Shown: positions 25,404-33,347 of the stretch, one piece after another
Numbering within the stretch: the stretch's first letter is position 1
Layout: every line of letters starts with the position of its first letter
NCBI GenBank assembly: GCA_948938605.1
Contig: CARAIG010000060.1
Span: 1 to 42,714, forward strand
DNA: 42,714 nucleotides
Direction of reading: 5' to 3'
DNA from: an uncultured Eubacteriales bacterium
GTDB lineage: Bacteria; Bacillota; Clostridia; Christensenellales; CAG-314
Program-made: the position numbers and the translations under genes
The notes under the pieces: generated by a model
Seen by the model: the letters and a program-made list of their open reading frames with translations, nothing else
Told to the model about the DNA's origin: nothing
Databases searched by the model: none

Positions 25404-26080
25404 TGAAAAAAGAAAGATTTACTCAAATTGCTCTTGACGGTTTAGTCAGACAAAACCCCACCTTGCGTTTGGTGTTGGGTACATGTCCTACTCTTGCAAT
25501 AACCATATCGGCAATTAACAGTTTCGGTATGGGTATGGCAGTACTGTTTGTATTGGTATGCAGTAATGTAATTATTTCGTTGTTACGCAATATCATCCCC
25601 GACAGAGTACGTATTCCTTGCTTTATCGTAATCATCGCAACGTTCGTTACAATCGTAAGTATGTTTATGGAAGCGTTTTTGCCCGGTTTGTACGAAAGTT
25701 TGGGCGTATTCCTTGCACTGATTGTTGTTAACTGCATTATTCTTGGCAGGGCGGAAAGTTTTGCGTCTCACAATCCCGTAGGCGCGTCGGCTCTTGACGG
25801 ATTGTTTATGGGTTTAGGCTTTACCGTTTCGGTTACGCTTATCGCTATTGTACGTGAACTTTTAGGTTCTGCTTCCTTCTTCGGAATTGAATTGTGGGAT
25901 CCTGCTAAATTCTCAATCAAATTCTTTACTTCGTCGGCGGGAGCATTCCTAACTTACGGTTTGTTCATTGCAATCTTTAACGTATGCTACAATGCAGTAG
26001 ATCGCAAATTGAAGCACAAACATTCTCATCAAATGCTTGCACCCGTCGAAACAGTAGCGGAAACAAAGGAGGCTGAGTAA
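25403..26080 (+). CDS. rnfE: Rnf complex subunit RnfE
   Basis: This 225-residue integral membrane subunit is related to NqrD. It has six hydrophobic helices and the family motifs NPTLRLVLGTCPTLAIT (18-34), VNCIILGRAESFASHNP and GLGFTVSVTLIAIVRELLG. Together with RnfA it forms the inverted-repeat pair in the membrane that holds a shared iron-sulfur centre between cysteines in the half-helices. The cytoplasmic tail is histidine-rich (KLKHKHSHQ). AGGAGG ahead of the ATG overlaps the rnfG end. It is followed after one base by rnfA. Confidence 0.96.
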   Translation: MKKERFTQIALDGLVRQNPTLRLVLGTCPTLAITISAINSFGMGMAVLFVLVCSNVIISLLRNIIPDRVRIPCFIVIIATFVTIVSMFMEAFLPGLYESLGVFLALIVVNCIILGRAESFASHNPVGASALDGLFMGLGFTVSVTLIAIVRELLGSASFFGIELWDPAKFSIKFFTSSAGAFLTYGLFIAIFNVCYNAVDRKLKHKHSHQMLAPVETVAETKEAE

Positions 26081-26081
26081 T

Positions 26082-26726
26082 ATGGACGTATTAGGTATCA
26101 TTTTTGCGGCATTGTTTGCCAATAACTTTGTATTGTCTCAGTTTTTAGGAATATGTCCTTTCTTGGGCGTATCCAAAAAGACTAACTCCGCTCTCGGTAT
26201 GGGGTTGGCTGTAACTGCCGTTATGGTAATTACTTGCGTAGTTACTTACCCAATATATACATTTATACTTAAACCGTTAGGTATAGATTATCTTAACATC
26301 ATTGTGTTCATTTTAGTCATTGCATCGTTGGTGCAAATACTTGAAATGGTCTTGAAAAAGTTCTCACCCGGTTTGTACAGTTCGCTCGGCATTTATTTGC
26401 CTTTGGTTACAACCAACTGCGCTATTTTAGGTATAGCAAAAGTTGTAACCGCTACAACTACGGATTTAGCAAGCGCAGGTTTTGTATTTAAAAACGTAGT
26501 GCTGGGCAAATGGGTTGAATTCGGTATGGCTATGTCTTTGGGCGAAGCGGTGTTATCCGGTTTGTTCTACGGCTTAGGCTTTACTCTTGCAATCGTATTG
26601 CTTGCGGGACTCCGTCAAAAGGTTGACAAATTAAACGTAGCAAAACCTTTGCGCGGCTTCCCTATGACGATGATTACGGCTTGCTTTATGGCAATGGCGT
26701 TCTACATCTTTACATTGATAGGTTAA
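26082..26726 (+). CDS. rnfA: Rnf complex subunit RnfA
   Basis: This 214-residue membrane subunit is related to NqrE and pairs with RnfE. It has six hydrophobic helices and conserved NNFVLSQFLGICPFLGVSKK (14-33), ITCVVTYPIY and PLVTTNCAILGIA. The half-helix cysteines in these motifs bind the membrane iron-sulfur centre that carries electrons across the membrane. AAAGGAGG precedes ATG. It is followed 11 bases later by rnfB. Confidence 0.96.
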   Translation: MDVLGIIFAALFANNFVLSQFLGICPFLGVSKKTNSALGMGLAVTAVMVITCVVTYPIYTFILKPLGIDYLNIIVFILVIASLVQILEMVLKKFSPGLYSSLGIYLPLVTTNCAILGIAKVVTATTTDLASAGFVFKNVVLGKWVEFGMAMSLGEAVLSGLFYGLGFTLAIVLLAGLRQKVDKLNVAKPLRGFPMTMITACFMAMAFYIFTLIG

Positions 26727-26737
26727 GGGGGTAGAAT

Positions 26738-27619
26738 ATGAATTTACTTTTATTTGCAGGAATAGGTCGCGATATTCAATGGGCTTCTTTCGGCATTGCT
26801 ATTGCTATAATGGTGGGCGTAGCGCTTGTAATGGCAGGACTTATAATTTTAATTTCCCGTTTTTGTCAAGTAAAGGAAGACCCCCGTATCAAGGAAGTAG
26901 AACAACGTCTTGCGGGCGCTAATTGCGGCGCTTGCGGCCATCCCGGTTGTGCGGGTTTTGCCAAGGCTCTCGTTGAAGGTAAGGCAACGCTTGACTCTTG
27001 CGGACAAACCGATAAGGAAGCGCAAATCGAAATATCCAATATTTTGGGTATTGCGTTGGAAGGTAACGCCGAACCGACAATTGCCGTTGTCGCTTGCTGC
27101 GGCGGCAGCCAATGCGACGACAAGTACGAGTATCAAGGTTACGGTACTTGTGTAAGTCAAAATATGCTTGCGGGCGGACGTAAAGCTTGCGAAGTAGGTT
27201 GTATGGGCAGCGGTAGCTGTGTTGACGCTTGCCCGTATATGGCAATCGAATGTTATGAAGGTTATGCTCATATCGACCCCGATATTTGCCGTTCGTGCGG
27301 TTTGTGTATCCAAACTTGCCCCAAACGTTTAATAAAGCGTGTTCCCAAGTCGGCAAAAGTATATATCGCTTGTTCTACCGAATGCCGCGGTAAGGACGTT
27401 ATGAGCAAGTGCAAAGCGGGCTGCATTGCTTGCGGTAAGTGCGAAAGGACTTGCCCCAACGGTGCAATCCATTTGGTCAACAACGTGCCTATTATCGATT
27501 ACAGCAAGTGCATTAACTGCGGTAAGTGCTTGGAATCTTGCCCCCGTCATTGCATAAAGTACGTACATCCCGAAGATGCCGTTTCCGCTCCCGAAGCGAA
27601 GACCGACGAAAATAAATAA
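26738..27619 (+). CDS. rnfB: Rnf complex subunit RnfB (polyferredoxin)
   Basis: This 293-residue subunit receives electrons from reduced ferredoxin. It has one N-terminal membrane helix (about 18-41), then the NCGACGHPGCAGF cluster with Cys63, Cys66, Cys71 and Cys88 (4Fe-4S domain). Several ferredoxin-type clusters follow, including Cys184-187-190-194, Cys229-232-235-239 and Cys258-261-264-268, and a less regular Cys-rich segment at 120-165. The many clusters match clostridial RnfB. AAGGGGG precedes ATG. It ends the operon before a long hairpin. The electron path RnfB to RnfC, coupled to Na+ or H+ export, is known from the family. Confidence 0.95.
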   Translation: MNLLLFAGIGRDIQWASFGIAIAIMVGVALVMAGLIILISRFCQVKEDPRIKEVEQRLAGANCGACGHPGCAGFAKALVEGKATLDSCGQTDKEAQIEISNILGIALEGNAEPTIAVVACCGGSQCDDKYEYQGYGTCVSQNMLAGGRKACEVGCMGSGSCVDACPYMAIECYEGYAHIDPDICRSCGLCIQTCPKRLIKRVPKSAKVYIACSTECRGKDVMSKCKAGCIACGKCERTCPNGAIHLVNNVPIIDYSKCINCGKCLESCPRHCIKYVHPEDAVSAPEAKTDENK

Positions 27620-27630
27620 TAACGTTAAAA

Positions 27631-27678
27631 CAAAAGTACCGGTTGATTTTGACTTTGCCAAATCAATCGGTACTTTTG
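27631..27678. terminator. Hairpin terminator between rnfB and the convergent phosphofructokinase gene
   Basis: A 19-bp inverted repeat (27631-27649 with 27660-27678, one G-T pair) with a 10-base loop lies just after rnfB. The stem ends in a T-rich arm. It is placed to stop transcription from both sides. Confidence 0.75.
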
Positions 27679-27752
27679 GTGTATACAAATATGCTTCGTT
27701 GTAGGTAGTCGCATATTTTCTGCTTAAACTACCTTTTAAATTTAAAGCAGTA

Positions 27753-28973
27753 CTACTTATCGGACAATTTTTTAAGCGTTCCGTTGTCGAAATACTTTGG
27801 TATGCCATATTCGTATTCCAACGCTACTTCGCCGCTAATAATAGGTGTAATATAGTCGTCGAACAGCGGTGTGATGTTCGACCCGTCTTGCGTAATGTAT
27901 TCTTGCGGAACAGGCTTTACGGCATTTGCCACCTTGTGTAAAGCCACTTCACCGCAAACGGTTTTACCGTCTGAAAAATTGATTGTGGACATAACGCCCG
28001 CTTTTCCTTCTAGTGCTAATTTAACGGCATACTTTCCGCATAGCATAGCGTCTTGTTGGTCTCTAAGCGACAGCATATGCGCTGCGGCGCGTTGTGTTAA
28101 ACTTAGTTCTATTGCACGCGTATTTATTCCAAGTTTTAACGAAACAAAGTTGCATAACTTTTGCGCAACTCCGCCTAGTTGTACGTGGTCAAAACTGTCA
28201 GTATGTCCGTCTGCCCCTATATAGCCGTTGGCATTGCGTATTCCTTCGGATAAAGCAACAAGGCAATGTCCTTTCTTCCTGTATATTTGATCGCTTTTGG
28301 CTAAAAATGTGTCGATATCGAAATCGCGTTCGGGTAGATATATAAGGTCGGGACCGTGTCCCGCTTTATTAGCTATTGAACTTGCAGCGGTTAACCAACC
28401 TGTATCTCTGCCCATAATTTCGCAAATCGTTACGCGCCCTTTTTCGTATACGGCAGTATCAAGGGCTATTTCTTCTATAACTGTGGCAATGTATTTAGAT
28501 GCCGAGCCGTAACCGGGACAGTAGTGCGTGTATTCCAAATCGTTATCTACCGTTTTGGGTATGCCTACCACTTTGCAAGGGAAGTGTATTTGAGCAAAGT
28601 AATCAGCTATTTTATTGCACGTGTCCATCGAATCGTTTCCGCCGTTATACGCAAGACACGCAATGTCGTATTTATCCAAAATTTCTGCAATTTTTCCGTA
28701 AATTTCGGGGTTGTCCTGAACATCGGGCAATTTATACCTACACGAACCGAATGCCGATGCAGGTGTTCTTGCAAGTAAATCGAGTGCTTCTTCGGTTATG
28801 TCCGACACGTCGTAAAAGTCTTCTTTCAATATGCCGTTAATTCCAAAACGCGCGCACAATATTTTGTCAAACGCGCGACTGTCAATGGCTTGTCTTATTA
28901 CTCCTACCGCGCTGGCGTTTATAACCGCCGTTGCTCCGCCGGATTGCGCTAATAACAAATTTCTTTTGTTCAT
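27753..28973 (-). CDS. 6-phosphofructokinase, probably pyrophosphate-dependent
   Basis: This 406-residue PfkA-family enzyme phosphorylates fructose 6-phosphate. The phosphoryl-donor loop reads NGGNDSMDT (110-118): Asp114, where ATP-dependent enzymes have Gly, and PKTVDND with Lys140 (139-145), where they have PGT. Both point to pyrophosphate as donor. Asn113 replaces the usual Asp of GGDDS. The fructose 6-phosphate site EIMGRDTGW is intact. The protein is longer than the 320-residue ATP enzymes. It is a single minus-strand gene convergent with the Rnf operon. PPi use would spare ATP in glycolysis; the donor should be treated as inferred. Confidence 0.9.
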   Translation of the reverse strand: MNKRNLLLAQSGGATAVINASAVGVIRQAIDSRAFDKILCARFGINGILKEDFYDVSDITEEALDLLARTPASAFGSCRYKLPDVQDNPEIYGKIAEILDKYDIACLAYNGGNDSMDTCNKIADYFAQIHFPCKVVGIPKTVDNDLEYTHYCPGYGSASKYIATVIEEIALDTAVYEKGRVTICEIMGRDTGWLTAASSIANKAGHGPDLIYLPERDFDIDTFLAKSDQIYRKKGHCLVALSEGIRNANGYIGADGHTDSFDHVQLGGVAQKLCNFVSLKLGINTRAIELSLTQRAAAHMLSLRDQQDAMLCGKYAVKLALEGKAGVMSTINFSDGKTVCGEVALHKVANAVKPVPQEYITQDGSNITPLFDDYITPIISGEVALEYEYGIPKYFDNGTLKKLSDK

Positions 28974-29001
28974 CGTGTATCTCTTGCAAATTAATATATT
29001 A

Positions 29002-29030
29002 ATTATACACTAATATTTTTAATAATACAA
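29002..29030 (-). promoter_or_regulatory. Promoter of the phosphofructokinase gene
   Basis: Read on the minus strand, TTGTAT (29025-29030) is followed after 17 bases by TATAAT (29002-29007). The start codon lies about 30 bases downstream. Confidence 0.65.
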
Positions 29031-29112
29031 CTTGCTGTATATTTGTCATACAATAAAACATAATTATTTTACCGTTAATTGTATAAAATATTTTTAACTG
29101 CTTTACGCATAG

Positions 29113-29140
29113 TTGCTTTTAAGTTAAAATGTGGTATAAT
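29113..29140 (+). promoter_or_regulatory. Promoter of the YfbR-ABC-S41 operon
   Basis: TTGCTT (29113-29118), a 16-base spacer and TATAAT (29135-29140), with TGG before the -10 as an extended element. It implies a leader of about 270 bases before the first gene. Confidence 0.55.
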
Positions 29141-29341
29141 AGTTTACGTAAAAACGATTAATGACGTTTAACGACAATTAACTGCGTTTAATCATTAGCT
29201 ATTACATCGTATCCCGCAATAAAGTAATATTTGCGTGACAGTATATTCGTGTTAGATATAATAACATATATAACAACTAATTACGAGTTTTAAATAAATT
29301 TAAAAGTATAAAATCAACAATTATTGCATTGTATTGTGCAA

Positions 29342-29362
29342 TTAATATTTGACAAATATTAA
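29342..29362. promoter_or_regulatory. Perfect 21-base palindrome, candidate operator
   Basis: The half-site TTAATATTTG is followed by one central A and its exact reverse complement. It contains TTGACA (29349-29354) but no convincing -10 follows. It lies 56 bases before the YfbR-like start codon. The AT-rich background makes chance possible. Confidence 0.4.
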
Positions 29363-29418
29363 ATAATTATTGTCATTAATTGTACATATCTGCAACGAAT
29401 TAATTTACCGAGGACAAA

Positions 29419-29997
29419 ATGTATAAATTTTTTGCTTATTTAAACCGAATGAAATATATAAACCGTTGGGGGCTTATGCACTCGGCAATGACGGAAAATA
29501 TTATGGAACACAGTCAACAGGTGGCGGTTGTCGCTCACGCTTTGGCAACTATATCTAATGTGTACTTTGGCGACAGTCTTGACGTCAACAGCATAACGGT
29601 AAAAGCCCTTTTTCACGAAACAAGCGAAGTATTGACGGGGGATTTACCTACGCCTATCAAGTATTTTAATCCCGAAATCCGCGATGCTTATAAAAAGTTG
29701 GAAAATTATTCCAACGAACGTCTTTTGGCGCATCTTCCAAGCGAACTTTCAGCAGAGTATTCTAAAATAATAAATACAAAGGATGACATTGAACATAAGT
29801 TTGTAAAATATGCCGATAAAATATGCGCATATATTAAATGTATCGATGAAGTTAAAATGAGCAATACCGAGTTTTACAAAGCGGAAAAAACAATTTGCAG
29901 TGAAATCCGCGCATACAATAATCCTGCGGTTGACTATTTTATGGATAACTTTATCGAAGCATACCGTTTAAGTTTGGACGAATTGGATAATGATTGA
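29419..29997 (+). CDS. YfbR-like 5'-deoxynucleotidase (HD domain)
   Basis: This 192-residue HD-domain metal-dependent phosphohydrolase resembles YfbR. YfbR removes phosphate from deoxynucleoside 5'-monophosphates. Key motifs are RWGLMHSAMTENIMEHSQQVA (start near residue 16, first metal His in EHS), the HD-type pair in ALFHETSEVLTGDLPTPIKY (about 63-82) and the C-terminal KYADKICAYIKCIDE. Its ATG follows a GAGG site by a few bases. It overlaps the next gene by 8 bases, so the two are translationally linked. It heads a three-gene operon with an unusual ABC ATPase and an S41 protease. The exact substrate is inferred. Confidence 0.88.
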   Translation: MYKFFAYLNRMKYINRWGLMHSAMTENIMEHSQQVAVVAHALATISNVYFGDSLDVNSITVKALFHETSEVLTGDLPTPIKYFNPEIRDAYKKLENYSNERLLAHLPSELSAEYSKIINTKDDIEHKFVKYADKICAYIKCIDEVKMSNTEFYKAEKTICSEIRAYNNPAVDYFMDNFIEAYRLSLDELDND

Positions 29998-30670
29998 GTT
30001 TAAACACGTAAGACTTCGATATCATTATGACGACAGTGTCGTGCTTAAAGATTTGAACTTTACGTTAAGTAACGGCGTAAATACAATTTTGTGCGACAGT
30101 CAAAGCGGAAAATCATCTGTGTGCAAGTTGTTGACCAAACAGTTTGCCCCGATAGACGGACAAATTTGCGTAGACGGACAAGATATTAGTGGTATCACGA
30201 ATCGAGACTTGGGAATACTTTATATACCGTCAGAGCCTGCATTTTTCGAAAACCGTAGTGTAGCGTATAACATAACTTATCCGTTAAAGGTACGCAAAGC
30301 GGCAAAGGACGAACGTATTAAGCGTTTTGACGAAATCGCAAGCAAGTTCAATTTGACGTATGGCGACGTAAAATTGAAAAAACTGTCTAAATCGGAACGT
30401 AAGCGAGTTGCGCTTGCAAGGGGATTGACTGTTAAGCGCAAAACGGTGCTGTTTGATGACTTTTTCGAAAGCGCCGATCAAATCGACGAAGTAATAAGTT
30501 TGTTTGACGATGTTGAAACGATTGTTATTTTGACGTCGAATATCAATCTTGTTCGCGGGAACGTTGTGGTTTTGGACGACGGCGTAGCGGTTTATCAAGG
30601 TGATGTAAACGGCGCACGCGAAATACGTAAAAATTTAAGTTGGATTGTTGATATATTGAGGAGCGAATAA
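29990..30670 (+). CDS. Degenerate ABC-type ATPase domain protein
   Basis: This 226-residue protein has the layout of an ABC ATP-binding subunit, but key positions have changed. Walker A reads CDSQSGKS (35-42), with the first Gly replaced by Cys. The Q-loop position is Ser81 in IPSEPAFF. The signature is LSKSE (132-136) instead of LSGGQ. Walker B is VLFDD (153-157), with Asp in the catalytic Glu position. The H-loop His is Ser183. The rest, including ALARGL (141-146) and DDGVAVYQG, still fits the fold. No permease gene is nearby. It may bind but hardly hydrolyse ATP; its role is unknown. It overlaps its neighbours by 8 and 1 bases. Confidence 0.8.
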   Translation: MIEFKHVRLRYHYDDSVVLKDLNFTLSNGVNTILCDSQSGKSSVCKLLTKQFAPIDGQICVDGQDISGITNRDLGILYIPSEPAFFENRSVAYNITYPLKVRKAAKDERIKRFDEIASKFNLTYGDVKLKKLSKSERKRVALARGLTVKRKTVLFDDFFESADQIDEVISLFDDVETIVILTSNINLVRGNVVVLDDGVAVYQGDVNGAREIRKNLSWIVDILRSE

Positions 30671-32301
30671 TGGATAACAAAGACTTTTTTGATGAAGAGT
30701 ACGACAAAATAGAAAACAAACACGACGAGGAAAAATCGCAAAATTTTGACGATTGGTACGGACGTCAACCTGCTCCGAGCAAAAGCAAAAACGGAAACAA
30801 ACCGCTTTATATTACGCTGATTTGTTTGGCGTTAGTCGCTTGCATCGTTTTAGGTTGGGTTTTGTGTACGGTTTTTACCAGTATATCCCGTAGTACAAAA
30901 GGTCAATCTGCTCTTTTTGACGATGTTTTGCAGTATCTGGAAAATCAATACTATAAGGAAATCCCCGATGAAAAAATGTGGGCGGCTATGGAACAAGCGG
31001 GTACGGCAATGATGCAAAACGCAGGGGATCAATTTAGCAGACTTATGTCGCCTTCCACCTATTACGAACTTGTCAACCCTACAAGTTCCAAGGATACTAA
31101 CGAAAACGGTTCGTTCGGTGTTGAGTTCCAGTTTATAGAAGGTATAGGAATGTACGTCTACGAAGTGACAACGGACAGTAGTGCGTATGGCAAACTTCAA
31201 GGGGAAGATATAATTTATAAAATATCCGATATCAAAACCATTGACAATCAGCCAATGGAAAATATTGTCACAAGTGCCGTTAAACGCGACGATTTTATTG
31301 ACAATTTGGATAATATAAAATCTGCAACATTTTATGCTTTGCGTAACGGCGAAGCGGTTGAGCCTGTCATAATTTCCCGCGGAATCACCGATTACGTTAA
31401 TCCCGATTACAAATTTGAATTTATCGAATTTTACTTCGGCGACAAGTGTACAAACGTTTCCACAAGCAATATAGGTACAGCCGGTACAAACACCAAGGAA
31501 GCGCGCAAACTTGGCGAACTAAATAAGTTTGACGACGTCGGATATATACGCATTAAGGAATTTTCGTATATCCTAATTCCAAGTGCTACCGAAAATGGTA
31601 AAGAAGAAATTCACAGCGTTTTGGACGAATTTATAATTGCAATGAATTTATTTAAGTCCGAAATACGTGACAAAAACGGCAATATAGTTAAAAAGCCTTG
31701 CAAACGGTTGATTTTGGACTTAAAGGGCAACCCCGGCGGAAGCGTGCAATATGTTGCGGAAATAGCGGGTATGTTGTCTACCGACAGCAAATTGTCCGAC
31801 TCCGAACGTAAAGCAGTAAAAAGCGGTGACAAAAGTATCATCACTACACTAATAAAACGCAATGGAAGCAAACAAATTTATCCCGCAACGTTGTCTTACG
31901 AAACGTACTTCGGCGAATTGACCGATAAACAAAGTATCGTAGTTTGGACGGACGGCGGTTCGGCAAGCGCAAGCGAACTGCTTACGGGAGCTCTACGCGA
32001 TTACGGTACAGCGGTACAAATGGGGACGACAACCTATGGCAAGGGCATAGCGCAAACGTGGGAGGAATTGACTAATTATAAAGCCGTAATTCAAGTGGAC
32101 GGTAAATCCGTTACGTCTTGTTGGGCTATATATTACACTGTGGCTGAATATTTTTCGCCTGTAACAGGTACAAATATCCACGGTATGGGTTATACGCCGG
32201 ACGGCAGTTTTAACGGACTTGATACGTATGATAAACTGTGGACGGCAACTATCGGTTATTTCAATAACAGCGCAAGCGGCGGAACGGTTGCAAGTAAATA
32301 G
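30670..32301 (+). CDS. Membrane-anchored S41-family C-terminal processing peptidase
   Basis: This 543-residue protein has an acidic cytoplasmic N-terminus, one membrane helix (about 46-69) and an exported part with a PDZ-like region (about 130-250) and the S41 tail-specific protease domain. The catalytic pair is visible as Ser433 in GGSASASE and Lys458 in TTYGKG, 25 residues apart as in Prc/CtpA. The ILDLKGNPGG motif marks the substrate groove. It should cleave C-terminal tails of exported proteins. An insert of about 60 residues in the middle makes it longer than CtpA. The ATG overlaps the stop of the ABC gene by one base. A terminator follows. Confidence 0.92.
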   Translation: MDNKDFFDEEYDKIENKHDEEKSQNFDDWYGRQPAPSKSKNGNKPLYITLICLALVACIVLGWVLCTVFTSISRSTKGQSALFDDVLQYLENQYYKEIPDEKMWAAMEQAGTAMMQNAGDQFSRLMSPSTYYELVNPTSSKDTNENGSFGVEFQFIEGIGMYVYEVTTDSSAYGKLQGEDIIYKISDIKTIDNQPMENIVTSAVKRDDFIDNLDNIKSATFYALRNGEAVEPVIISRGITDYVNPDYKFEFIEFYFGDKCTNVSTSNIGTAGTNTKEARKLGELNKFDDVGYIRIKEFSYILIPSATENGKEEIHSVLDEFIIAMNLFKSEIRDKNGNIVKKPCKRLILDLKGNPGGSVQYVAEIAGMLSTDSKLSDSERKAVKSGDKSIITTLIKRNGSKQIYPATLSYETYFGELTDKQSIVVWTDGGSASASELLTGALRDYGTAVQMGTTTYGKGIAQTWEELTNYKAVIQVDGKSVTSCWAIYYTVAEYFSPVTGTNIHGMGYTPDGSFNGLDTYDKLWTATIGYFNNSASGGTVASK

Positions 32302-32314
32302 AGTAAAGTATTTT

Positions 32315-32352
32315 AAACGGTTTGAGATTAAACTTCTCAAACCGTTTTTATG
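32315..32352 (+). terminator. Terminator of the YfbR-ABC-S41 operon
   Basis: AAACGGTTTGAGA (32315-32327) pairs perfectly with TCTCAAACCGTTT (32335-32347), with a 7-base loop and following T residues. Confidence 0.88.
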
Positions 32353-32419
32353 TATAGTTTTTAACTGTTGCAAGTAATGTGAGCAAACATATGCAAATCA
32401 ATGTTTTTAAATTTAATTT

Positions 32420-32836
32420 TTACTTTTTTATATACCAATTGTCATAAAACCAATACAATTTGTGTTTTACTTCGGCGTCGGCAATGTTGTCTATGGGCTT
32501 AAAAAAGTCTCTGCTTTGTTGTGACGGAGTGTCAAATTTGTATCCTTCGTCGTTCACTATCGGTTGTTCTGCTTCTGCCTTTTTAAACAGTCCGCTTGCC
32601 ATATTCATAACGGCGGGGTTTGTCATCATTTGGAATATCGCGCCCGTCTTGTCTTCTTGCGTGCTGTTTTTATCGGACAGTTTGCCTACGCAGTCAAGTA
32701 TGCTTTTTGTGTCGTCGTTAACAAATTGCGAAATACTGTCCAACGGCGACGTTGTGTTTTTGCCATTTTGTTTGCCGTTGTTATTGCTTAGCAACTGCCA
32801 AGCAAGCAATGCAATCGCAATTGTGGACAGATTCAT
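32420..32836 (-). CDS. Small secreted or membrane-linked protein of unknown function
   Basis: This 138-residue protein begins with MNLSTIAIALLAWQLLS, a short hydrophobic stretch that may be an uncleaved signal or membrane anchor. A polar Asn/Lys linker and a helical region (about 33-95) with MMTNPAVMNMASGLFKK follow. No family is recognised. A strong AAGGAGG ribosome binding site lies 6 bases before ATG 32836, which supports it as a real gene. It is divergent from the next small gene with only 91 bases between their starts. It might be translated together with it through a shared control region. Confidence 0.75.
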   Translation of the reverse strand: MNLSTIAIALLAWQLLSNNNGKQNGKNTTSPLDSISQFVNDDTKSILDCVGKLSDKNSTQEDKTGAIFQMMTNPAVMNMASGLFKKAEAEQPIVNDEGYKFDTPSQQSRDFFKPIDNIADAEVKHKLYWFYDNWYIKK

Positions 32837-32927
32837 ACTTCGCCTCCTTAAAAAATTGTGTAATCATTACATTATATGCTGACATATACTTTAATGGAAC
32901 AACAAAATTTAAGGAGAAAGCAATTTT

Positions 32928-33287
32928 ATGTCCAATAATCAAGATCCGCGCAATATTTTTGTAAACCAACGCGAACAGTACACCGAACCTAAGTCTGTCG
33001 ACGAACAGCCGCAACAACAAGGCACTTCAAAACAAACGCACAAAACGCAAACGCAAGACGACTACCAGGCAAGGGTAGATGAAATGAAACGTCTTGCGTC
33101 CAAATACGAGCGCGAAGGCGAAGGACAACTTGTCCGCGATATCGTAACCAACGTTATCGAGCAAAAAGCGCGGGGCAATTTAACAAACGACCAACTTATA
33201 GCTTTTGCCAAAAGGGTCAGTCCGTTGCTTAATGCCGAACAGCGCACGCGTCTTAACGGTTTACTTGAAGAATTGTTAAAACTGTAA
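32928..33287 (+). CDS. Small soluble protein of unknown function
   Basis: This 119-residue protein has a disordered, Gln/Thr-rich N-terminal half (about 1-45) and a helical C-terminal half (about 46-119) with ERLVRDIVTNVIEQK-like charge pattern and LLNAEQRTRLNGLLEELLKL at the end. It has no membrane segment or metal motif. I do not recognise a family. AAGGAG precedes ATG 32928. The divergent partner at 32420 has a similar mix of polar linker plus helical region, but I see no clear homology. A terminator hairpin follows. Confidence 0.75.
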   Translation: MSNNQDPRNIFVNQREQYTEPKSVDEQPQQQGTSKQTHKTQTQDDYQARVDEMKRLASKYEREGEGQLVRDIVTNVIEQKARGNLTNDQLIAFAKRVSPLLNAEQRTRLNGLLEELLKL

Positions 33288-33310
33288 TTTGCATTGCTGA
33301 ATATGTTTGC

Positions 33311-33336
33311 AAAAAGGGGTATTGTTACCCCTTTTT
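33311..33336. terminator. Terminator shared by the small gene and the cysteine desulfurase gene
   Basis: AAAAAGGGGTA (33311-33321) pairs perfectly with TACCCCTTTTT (33326-33336) with a 4-base loop. The A run on one side and T run on the other let it serve both converging genes. Confidence 0.9.
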
Positions 33337-33347
33337 GTATTAAAAAA

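Larger units (their letters stand above)
28974..29418. other. Divergent intergenic region with two promoters and a long AT-rich leader
   Basis: About 445 bases separate the divergent phosphofructokinase and YfbR-like genes. Promoters are recognised on both strands (29002-29030 minus, 29113-29140 plus). The remaining approximately 270 bases form a long AT-rich leader for the plus-strand operon, with a loose hairpin near 29156-29193 and a 21-base palindrome near the gene. No ORF or RNA gene was identified. Confidence 0.6.
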
